A stretch of 64,000 nt of DNA from Tabrizicola sp. (GTDB lineage: Bacteria; Pseudomonadota; Alphaproteobacteria; Rhodobacterales; Rhodobacteraceae): assembly GCF_022842145.1 (NCBI RefSeq), contig NZ_JALHQD010000002.1:434001-498000 (forward strand). The letters are read 5' to 3'. Position numbers and translations under genes: made by a program. Each line of letters starts with the position of its first letter. The first letter of the stretch is position 1. The notes below the pieces were generated by a model. The model worked only from the letters and a program-made list of their open reading frames with translations. It did not search any database and was not told where the DNA came from. Below are positions 37,069-43,236 of this stretch, one piece after another.

Positions 37069-37875
37069 ATGGAACGGATACAATCCGCCCTCGCAAAGGC
37101 GCGTGCCGCGCGCGACCGCAAGCTGCAGGGGGCCAACCCGGGCTCCGGCACGAAGAACACCGAAACCGGCCCCTGGCCCGGCCTGAGCGAACTGAAGCTC
37201 AATCCCGGGCACCTGGAGCGCAACCGGATCGTTGCGATGCATCCTGGCGCCAATGCGGCCAGTTTCGACGTGATGCGGACGAACCTGCTCAGGACGCTGC
37301 GCACAAACGGCTGGACCCGGGTGGCGATCACCTCTCCCACCCCGGGCTGCGGCAAGTCGACCCTGGCTGCGAACCTGGCCTTCAGCCTGGCGCGACTGGC
37401 CGATACGCGGGTGCTCCTGGTCGAACTGGACCTGCGCCATCCGTCGCTGCTTCGGATGCTTGGCCAGGAAACCGACCAGAATTTCGCCGGCATGCTGGCC
37501 GAGGGGAAGATCGACTATGGCCAGATCCGCCGCGCCGGTCCGAACCTTGCCTTCGCGCTGAACGCCCGCGCGATGGAGAATCCGGCCGAACTTCTGTCAG
37601 CCGCCCGCACCGCCGACATCATCGACGAGATCGAGGCCCAGCTGCGGCCTGACGTCGTGCTCTTCGATCTTTCGCCCGTGCTGGTCAGCGACGACGCCAT
37701 CTCATTTCTGGACCAGGTCGACTGCGCCCTGATGGTGGCCGCCGCGAACGAGACCACGGTGTCCGAGATCGACAAGTGCGGCAAGGACCTCGCCAAGCGT
37801 ACTCAGGTCCTTGGGGTGGTGCTGAACAAATGCGACTACATGGAGCAGGAAGAGTCGCTGGCCTATCCGGAATAA
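37069..37875 (+). CDS. CpsD/CapB-like BY-kinase (polysaccharide tyrosine autokinase homologue)
   Basis: A 268-residue P-loop protein of the BY-kinase/CpsD group, the cytoplasmic partner of the Wzz-type protein. Walker A is SPTPGCGKST (89-98). Walker A' reads VELDLRHPSL, with Glu119 where the first Asp of the usual DxD is expected. The Walker B region is VVLFDLSPVL. The C-terminus has only two tyrosines and no tyrosine cluster, so classical autophosphorylation is doubtful and it may act as a ParA-like ATPase instead. It follows the Wzz-type gene by six bases and is followed by a strong hairpin. Confidence 0.85.
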   Translation: MERIQSALAKARAARDRKLQGANPGSGTKNTETGPWPGLSELKLNPGHLERNRIVAMHPGANAASFDVMRTNLLRTLRTNGWTRVAITSPTPGCGKSTLAANLAFSLARLADTRVLLVELDLRHPSLLRMLGQETDQNFAGMLAEGKIDYGQIRRAGPNLAFALNARAMENPAELLSAARTADIIDEIEAQLRPDVVLFDLSPVLVSDDAISFLDQVDCALMVAAANETTVSEIDKCGKDLAKRTQVLGVVLNKCDYMEQEESLAYPE

Positions 37876-37893
37876 GGCGCCATTAAATGACAA

Positions 37894-37914
37894 AGGGGCC
37901 CGCAAGGGGCCCCT
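37894..37914. terminator. Hairpin terminator between the BY-kinase gene and tRNA-Gly
   Basis: AGGGGCCC and GGGCCCCT form a perfect 8-base stem with a GCAAG loop, 18 bases after the BY-kinase stop. The genes on both sides are convergent, so it may serve both. No long T tract follows. Confidence 0.7.
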
Positions 37915-37927
37915 CGTCTGGTCCGGA

Positions 37928-38002
37928 TGGAGCGGGCGATGAGATTCGAACTCACGACCCTAACCTTGGCAAGGTTATGCTCTACCCCTGAGCTACGCCC
38001 GC
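37928..38002 (-). tRNA. tRNA-Gly (anticodon GCC)
   Basis: A 75-base tRNA including an encoded CCA end. Read on the minus strand it begins GCGGGCGTAGCTCAG, has a D arm with the GGGGTAGAG loop, an anticodon loop CTTGCCAAG giving anticodon GCC, a T arm with GTTCGAATC and ends CGCCCGCTCCA. The acceptor stem GCGGGCG/CGCCCGC pairs fully. Confidence 0.97.
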
Positions 38003-38003
38003 A

Positions 38004-38310
38004 CCGTCTGGACAAGCGGGGATTTATAAAGAGCCGCGCGGGGCCGCAAGAGGGAAAGTGCAGTCCTGGGCAAATTTCTGCATTCCAGGCTTCACGAGCA
38101 GCCTCGACCCCGGGAAAAACCGCGTACAGAACGTCAGTGCAGTTGCGGCGTCAACCTATGTTGCAGTGCAGTAAAATCGGTGTGAGGTTGGCGCAACCAG
38201 CGCAGGAATCACCTTGGACTCTCCAACAATTTGAATAACTTGCGGCTCGAAGGCAAAGTCGCCTTCTTGCGCGGCAGTTCATTCTGCGCTGCCGCAAACT
38301 GGAGAGTATC
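38004..38310. other. Intergenic region between tRNA-Gly and the EF-hand gene
   Basis: About 300 bases without a gene. It should hold the tRNA promoter (leftward) and that of the EF-hand gene (rightward). It contains TTGCAGTGCAG at 38161-38171, which on the other strand reads CTGCACTGCAA, one base short of a motif seen upstream of pyc and of the DUF3563 gene. Confidence 0.4.
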
Positions 38311-38559
38311 ATGACCAAATTCGCCCTCGTTCTGGCCGCTTCGGCTTTGACCGCCACCGCCGTCTTCGCGCAGGACGCCGCCGCTCCGGTCGTCGCTGAC
38401 ACCGATGCGAACGGCACCTTCTCGCTGGCCGAAGTGCAGGCCGTCTATACCGCCGTGACCGAAGAGGCCTTCAAAGCCGCCGACACCGACGCCTCAGGCG
38501 AATTGTCGGCCGAAGAGCTGCAGGCCGCCGTCGACGCAGGCGCCTTCGTCGCCGCCTGA
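38311..38559 (+). CDS. Small secreted EF-hand protein
   Basis: An 82-residue protein with a signal peptide ending at TAVFA (about residue 20). Two calcium-binding loops of 12 residues follow: DTDANGTFSLAE and DTDASGELSAEE, both with acidic side chains at the usual positions. The protein is therefore probably a periplasmic calcium-binding protein. GAGAG precedes the ATG at 38311. A terminator with a TTCG loop follows, so it is a single-gene unit. Its partner or role is not known. Confidence 0.85.
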   Translation: MTKFALVLAASALTATAVFAQDAAAPVVADTDANGTFSLAEVQAVYTAVTEEAFKAADTDASGELSAEELQAAVDAGAFVAA

Positions 38560-38582
38560 TCGACCACGCAGCGACACGGTCG

Positions 38583-38608
38583 GGGCCGTCCTTCGGGGCG
38601 GCCCTTTT
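38583..38608 (+). terminator. Rho-independent terminator after the EF-hand gene
   Basis: GGGCCGTCC and GGGCGGCCC form a 9-base stem (one T-G pair) closed by a TTCG tetraloop and followed by TTTT. Confidence 0.88.
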
Positions 38609-38724
38609 CGTTGGGCCGGTTTCCGCCGGGCGTGAGGGGCAAGGCGGAACCCGACTGGGTGCCTGGGCGTCTTCTTCCCATGAAGGCCGCGTCAAAGCGC
38701 AGCCCGGTTACAGGAGAATCCGAG

Positions 38725-38922
38725 ATGAACAACGATCAGATCGCCGGCAAGTGGAAGCAGATGAAGGGCGAGGCCAAAGTGATGTGGGGCAAGTTCACCG
38801 ATGACGAGCTCGACGTCGCCGAAGGCAACAAGGACAAGCTCGCCGGCATGGTGCAAGAGCGCTACGGCAAGACCAAGGAAGAAGCCCAGCGGGAAGTCGA
38901 CGACTTCTTCTCGCGCTACTAA
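38725..38922 (+). CDS. CsbD-like stress protein
   Basis: A 65-residue protein of the CsbD family. It starts MNNDQIAGKWKQMKGEAK, then has WGKFTDDELDVAEGNKDKLAG and ends ERYGKTKEEAQREVDDFF, the usual arrangement. CsbD-like proteins rise under general or envelope stress; their mechanism is not known. AGGAG lies nine bases before the ATG at 38725, which decides the start. A perfect 28-base palindrome follows ten bases after the stop and may end transcription. Confidence 0.93.
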   Translation: MNNDQIAGKWKQMKGEAKVMWGKFTDDELDVAEGNKDKLAGMVQERYGKTKEEAQREVDDFFSRY

Positions 38923-38931
38923 GACGCAAGG

Positions 38932-38959
38932 GTAGGGTGGGCGATATCGCCCACCCTAC
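38932..38959. repeat. 28-base perfect palindrome, member of a GTAGGGTGGG...CCCACCCTAC repeat family
   Basis: GTAGGGTGGGCGAT and its exact complement ATCGCCCACCCTAC lie end to end. A second, diverged copy occurs at 60917-60948. It sits between the CsbD gene and the convergent pyruvate carboxylase gene, so it may also act as a two-way terminator. Confidence 0.8.
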
Positions 38960-38963
38960 GCAT

Positions 38964-41900
38964 TCACTCCAGTTCGATCAGCAGGTCCTTGGCCTCGATC
39001 TGGCTGCCCGGATGCACGTGGATCGCCTTGACCGTCGCCTCGCGGTCGCAGTGCAGGCCCGTCTCCATCTTCATCGCCTCGATGTTCAGCAGAAGGTCGC
39101 CCGCCCGGACCTTCTGGCCCAGCGTCACGGCGATGGAGGCGACAGCCCCCGGCATCGGCGCGCCGACATGGGCCGGATTGCCGTCCATCGCTTTCGGACG
39201 TGCCGCCGTCTTCGCCTTGATCGCGCGGTTCGGCACCCGGATCACTCGGGGCTGGCCGTTCAGTTCGAAGAAGACCTTCACCTCCCCGTCTTCGGTGGTT
39301 TCGCCAACGGCCTGCAGCCGGATCTCCAGCGTCTTGCCGGGATCGATCTCGACGCTGATCTCGTCGCCGGGCTGCATGCCGTAGAAGAAGGTCGAGGTCG
39401 GCAGGACGCGGACCGGGCCGTACTGCTTGTGGCGGCCCATGTAGTCGAGGAAGACCTTGGGATACATCAGGTATCCGTTCAGATCCTCGTCGTCGATGGT
39501 GATGCCGTTCATCTCCTCCGAGACCTTCTTGCGCACCGCTTCCAGATCCACCGGCGGCAGGGTCTTGCCCGGACGGTCGGTCAGCGGGGCCTCGCCCTTC
39601 AGGACCTTCTTCAGGATGCTCTGCGGCCAGCCGCCATGCGGTTGCCCGAGATTGCCCCTCAGCATGTCGGCCACGCTGTCGGGGAAGGCGACGTCGATGT
39701 TCGGATCCTCGACCTCGGCTCGGGTCAGCCCCTGTGCTACCATCATCAGCGCCATGTCACCGACCACCTTCGACGAGGGCGTGACCTTCACGATGTCGCC
39801 GAACATCTGGTTGGCATCGGCATAGGCCTGCGCGACCTCGTGCCAGCGCTCTTCCAGCCCCAGGCTGCGGGCCTGGGCCTTCAGGTTGGTGAACTGGCCG
39901 CCGGGCATTTCGTGGAGGTAGACCTCGGACGCCGGGGCAGGGATGCCGGATTCGAACGCGGCGTACTGCTTGCGCACGCCCTCCCAGTAGTCGGATATCT
40001 GCCGGACGGCCGCGATGTCGATCCCGGTGTCGCGGTCGGTGTTGCGCAGGGCCTCGACGATGGACCCCAGGCAGGGCTGCGAGGTGCCGCCGCTGAAGGC
40101 GTCCATCGCCGCATCCACCGCGTCGACGCCCGCGTCACAGGCAGCCAGCACCGTCGCCGCCGCCGCGCCCGAGGTATCGTGGGTGTGGAAATGGATCGGC
40201 AGGCCGATTTCCTGCTTCAGCGCCTTGATCAGCAGCTTGGCAGAGGCGGGTTTCAACAGCCCGGCCATGTCCTTCAGTCCCAGCACATGCGCGCCAGCCG
40301 CCTTCAGCTCCTTGGCGCGGTCGAGATAGTATTTCAGGTCATACTTCGCCCTGGCGGGGTCCAGCAGATCGCCCGTGTAACAGATGGTGCCTTCACAGAC
40401 CTTGTTCGCCTCGATCACCGCGTCCATCGCGACGCGCATGTTCTCGACCCAGTTCAGGCTGTCGAAGACCCGGAACACGTCCACGCCGGTCTCTGCCGCG
40501 CGCAAGACGAAACTGCGCACGACGTTGTCGGGATAATTGGTGTAGCCCACCCCGTTCGAGGCGCGCAGGAGCATCTGCGTCATCAGGTTCGGCATCCGCG
40601 CGCGCAGGTCGCGCAGGCGCTGCCAGGGGCATTCCTGCAGGAAGCGGTAGGCCACGTCGAAGGTGGCCCCACCCCAGCATTCGACGCTGAAAAGTTGCGG
40701 CAGGTTCGCGGCATAGGCGGGCGCGACCTTGATCATGTCGATCGACCGCATCCGCGTCGCGAGGAGCGACTGGTGCCCGTCGCGCATCGTGGTGTCGGTC
40801 AGAAGGACCTTCTGCTGTTCCTTCATCCAGTCGGCAACGGCTTGCGGTCCCTTCTGCTCCAGAAGGTTCCGGGTCCCCATTGACGGAGACGCCTTCGGCG
40901 CGGGCGGCTTCGGGGCCTTGGCCTCGGCCGGGGGCTTCGGACGGCCCGCGGTCTCGGGGTGGCCGTTCACCGTGATGTCGGCGATGTAGAGGAGGATCTT
41001 GGTCGCCCGGTCGCGCCGCTTCTTGAAGGCGAAAAGGGCAGGCGTCGTGTCGATGAACTTGGTCGTGTAGGTGTCGTTCAGGAAGGTCGGGTGCTTCAGA
41101 AGGTTGATCACGAACTCGATGTTCGTGGCCACGCCCCGGATGCGGAATTCGCGCAGGGCGCGGTCCATCCGGGCAATCGCCTTTTCGGGCGTCTGCGCGT
41201 GCGCGGTGACCTTCACCAAGAGCGAGTCGTAGTACCGCGTGATGACCGACCCCGCATAGGCCGTCCCACCATCCAGCCGGATGCCGTTGCCGGTGGCAGA
41301 GCGATAGGCGGTCAGGCGGCCATAGTCCGGGATGAAGTTGTTCAGCGGGTCTTCCGTCGTCACCCGGCACTGCACCGCGTGGCCGCTCAGCTTCACGTCA
41401 GCCTGGCTTGGCACCCCGGTCGCTTCGGCCAGAGACTTGCCTTCCTCGATCAGGATCTGCGCCTGGACGATGTCGATGCCGGTCACTTCCTCGGTGACCG
41501 TATGCTCGACCTGAACGCGGGGATTGACCTCGATGAAGTAGAACTTCTCGGTGTCCATATCCATCAGGAACTCGACCGTGCCGGCGCATTCGTAGTTCAC
41601 GAAGGCGCAGATGCGCTTGGCCATCTGGCAGACGTCTTCGCGCTGCGCTTGCGTCAGATAGGGCGCCGGCGCACGTTCGACGACCTTCTGGTTCCGGCGC
41701 TGCACAGTGCAATCCCGCTCCCACAGGTGCCAGCAGTTGCCCTGCTTGTCGCCCAGGATCTGCACCTCGACGTGGCGGGCGCGAATGATCATCTTCTCCA
41801 GATAGCCCTCGCCGTTGCCGAAAGCGGATTCCGCCTCGCGACGGCCCTCGCGGACCTTTCCCTCCAGCTCTTCCTCGTTCAGGATCGGCCGCATCCCCCG

Positions 41901-42404
41901 ACCGCCGCCGCCCCACGAGGCTTTCAGCATCAGTGGATAGCCGACTTCGGCGGCCTGACGCTTGATCAACGCCATGTCCTCGCCCAGGACCTCGGTCGCC
42001 GGGATGACGGGCACGCCCGCCTCCATCGCCACGCGGCGGGCGCTGGCCTTGTCACCCAGGGCGCGCATCGTTTCGGCGCGGGGACCGATGAAGGTGATCC
42101 CCGCCTGATCGCAGGCATCCACAAAATCCGGGTTCTCGGACAGAAGGCCATAGCCCGGATGGATCGCATCCGCCCCCGCCATTCGCGCCACGCGGATGAT
42201 CTCGGGGATCGACAGGTAGGCCCCGACCGGGGTCATCCCCTCACCGATCCGGTACGCCTCATCCGCTTTGAAGCGGTGGAGGCCCAGCTTGTCTTCCTCG
42301 GCGTAGACGGCCACCGTCTTCTTGCCCATCTCGTTCGCGGCCCGCATGATGCGGATGGCGATCTCGCCGCGGTTGGCGACAAGGATCTTCTTGAATTCGG
42401 GCAT
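38964..42404 (-). CDS. pyc: Pyruvate carboxylase
   Basis: A 1146-residue single-chain pyruvate carboxylase that makes oxaloacetate from pyruvate and bicarbonate, the main anaplerotic step. Domains: biotin carboxylase (1-450; KILVANRGEIAIRI, the ATP-binding SWGGGGRGM, and EVNPRVQVEHTVTE), carboxyltransferase (about 530-800; LTDTTMRDGHQSL and HFHTHDTSG), the tetramerisation domain, and biotin carrier with EAMKMET (biotinyl lysine K1112). Length is normal. The start at 42404 gives MPEFKKILVANRG; the frame is open 20 codons upstream. Operator-like repeats lie 42-126 bases before the start, so it is probably controlled at transcription. Confidence 0.97.
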   Translation of the reverse strand: MPEFKKILVANRGEIAIRIMRAANEMGKKTVAVYAEEDKLGLHRFKADEAYRIGEGMTPVGAYLSIPEIIRVARMAGADAIHPGYGLLSENPDFVDACDQAGITFIGPRAETMRALGDKASARRVAMEAGVPVIPATEVLGEDMALIKRQAAEVGYPLMLKASWGGGGRGMRPILNEEELEGKVREGRREAESAFGNGEGYLEKMIIRARHVEVQILGDKQGNCWHLWERDCTVQRRNQKVVERAPAPYLTQAQREDVCQMAKRICAFVNYECAGTVEFLMDMDTEKFYFIEVNPRVQVEHTVTEEVTGIDIVQAQILIEEGKSLAEATGVPSQADVKLSGHAVQCRVTTEDPLNNFIPDYGRLTAYRSATGNGIRLDGGTAYAGSVITRYYDSLLVKVTAHAQTPEKAIARMDRALREFRIRGVATNIEFVINLLKHPTFLNDTYTTKFIDTTPALFAFKKRRDRATKILLYIADITVNGHPETAGRPKPPAEAKAPKPPAPKASPSMGTRNLLEQKGPQAVADWMKEQQKVLLTDTTMRDGHQSLLATRMRSIDMIKVAPAYAANLPQLFSVECWGGATFDVAYRFLQECPWQRLRDLRARMPNLMTQMLLRASNGVGYTNYPDNVVRSFVLRAAETGVDVFRVFDSLNWVENMRVAMDAVIEANKVCEGTICYTGDLLDPARAKYDLKYYLDRAKELKAAGAHVLGLKDMAGLLKPASAKLLIKALKQEIGLPIHFHTHDTSGAAAATVLAACDAGVDAVDAAMDAFSGGTSQPCLGSIVEALRNTDRDTGIDIAAVRQISDYWEGVRKQYAAFESGIPAPASEVYLHEMPGGQFTNLKAQARSLGLEERWHEVAQAYADANQMFGDIVKVTPSSKVVGDMALMMVAQGLTRAEVEDPNIDVAFPDSVADMLRGNLGQPHGGWPQSILKKVLKGEAPLTDRPGKTLPPVDLEAVRKKVSEEMNGITIDDEDLNGYLMYPKVFLDYMGRHKQYGPVRVLPTSTFFYGMQPGDEISVEIDPGKTLEIRLQAVGETTEDGEVKVFFELNGQPRVIRVPNRAIKAKTAARPKAMDGNPAHVGAPMPGAVASIAVTLGQKVRAGDLLLNIEAMKMETGLHCDREATVKAIHVHPGSQIEAKDLLIELE

Positions 42405-42445
42405 TGGCGGCACTCCCCAGGCAGCAGGACGGGTGCACCTTAGGG

Positions 42446-42462
42446 GCGCTGCAGTGCAGCGC
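42446..42462. promoter_or_regulatory. Palindrome GCGCTGCAGTGCAGCGC upstream of pyc
   Basis: A perfect 17-base palindrome (around a central base) 42 bases before the pyc start. Its core, CTGCACTGCAG on one strand, fits the pattern CTGC-N3-GCAG reported for the polyhydroxybutyrate regulator PhaR of Paracoccus. The same core lies upstream of the DUF3563 gene. Confidence 0.5.
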
Positions 42463-42483
42463 AAGGGCCGGAACCGACTTGGG

Positions 42484-42500
42484 TTGCAAAGTTTGCGAAA
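42484..42500. promoter_or_regulatory. TTTGC-type double site upstream of pyc
   Basis: TTGCAAA (42484-42490) and TTTGCGAAA (42492-42500) are tandem near-repeats 80-96 bases before the pyc start. Such TTTGCAAA-like boxes are targets of short-chain fatty acyl-CoA regulators (RamB/PccR group) in related organisms; the link here is inference. Confidence 0.4.
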
Positions 42501-42512
42501 TATTCAGCGCTG

Positions 42513-42530
42513 ACTTCGCATCTGCGAAGT
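42513..42530. promoter_or_regulatory. Perfect inverted repeat ACTTCGCA-TC-TGCGAAGT
   Basis: Eight-base arms separated by two bases, 109-126 bases before the pyc start and just after the stop of the hypothetical gene. The arms contain TTCGCA/TGCGAA, similar to the neighbouring TTTGCGAAA box, so both may bind the same protein. A terminator role for the upstream gene is also possible. Confidence 0.45.
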
Positions 42531-42539
42531 CTGGGTGGC

Positions 42540-43085
42540 TCAAGGGGCGGGAAGGGCTGCGCGCAAGGCCTGGCGATCATCGACCGAGCCTGCGGGACGC
42601 ACCGCCAGATCGACCAGCCGTGCGCCCAGATAGGTGGCCAACGCCTCGGGTCCGGGGGCCTGGCCGGTCTCGGCCTTGAAGCGGTCGGCAAAGGGGGGCA
42701 GGGCGGCGTCGCCCGCATCCAGCCCCTCGGGTGCAGCGGCAAGGTGGCCGCTGTCCACCACCACCGCGTCCACGGGTGCGGCCAGCGTCGCCACCGCAGG
42801 GTCGGACGCTGCGGCGAAGGGGGCCACCACAAAGGCCGGGTCCGGGGCACCTGCCGGCTCACCGATCCGGGCCAGCGTCAATTGCACATCCATCCCGCCG
42901 AGATGCCCTTCCGAGGTCTCGTCGGGATGGTTGTCGCGTTCATGCGACGCGATCAGGAACGCCGCCCGCATCTGTTTCAGTGCCGCGTCCGTCGCATCCG
43001 GCGGGGCCAGAAGCAGCAGTTCGAACTCATGCGCGGTCGCGGGGACGGCGACCAGCGACAGGATAACGGCCAGGGTCAGGCGCAT
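42540..43085 (-). CDS. Hypothetical periplasmic protein
   Basis: A 181-residue protein with a clean signal peptide (MRLTLAVILSLVAVPATA, then HEFELLLLAPPDATD). The mature part has a conserved-looking polar patch SHERDNHPDETSEGHLGGMDVQL and later VVVDSGHL. The way it begins recalls periplasmic binding domains, with the ligand side not identifiable. No family is recognised with confidence. It precedes pyc on the same strand but the operator-like repeats between them suggest separate control. It is divergent from the helicase gene. Confidence 0.7.
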   Translation of the reverse strand: MRLTLAVILSLVAVPATAHEFELLLLAPPDATDAALKQMRAAFLIASHERDNHPDETSEGHLGGMDVQLTLARIGEPAGAPDPAFVVAPFAAASDPAVATLAAPVDAVVVDSGHLAAAPEGLDAGDAALPPFADRFKAETGQAPGPEALATYLGARLVDLAVRPAGSVDDRQALRAALPAP

Positions 43086-43236
43086 GCGGCGCTCCTTGTG
43101 CAAGTGGCTAGAAGCCTATCAGGGACGGTCCCGACGCACAGTCACGATCGGGCGAGCCGAAAAACGCCCGCGAAAAGCGGAACATTCACCGAACAATCCC
43201 TTTTCCCCAGCGATCCAAGCCGCTATCCTGTCGCGC

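Noticed and set aside
37928-38310. Integration site of a mobile element at tRNA-Gly
   Set aside because: No integrase gene and no repeated tRNA 3' end was seen nearby.
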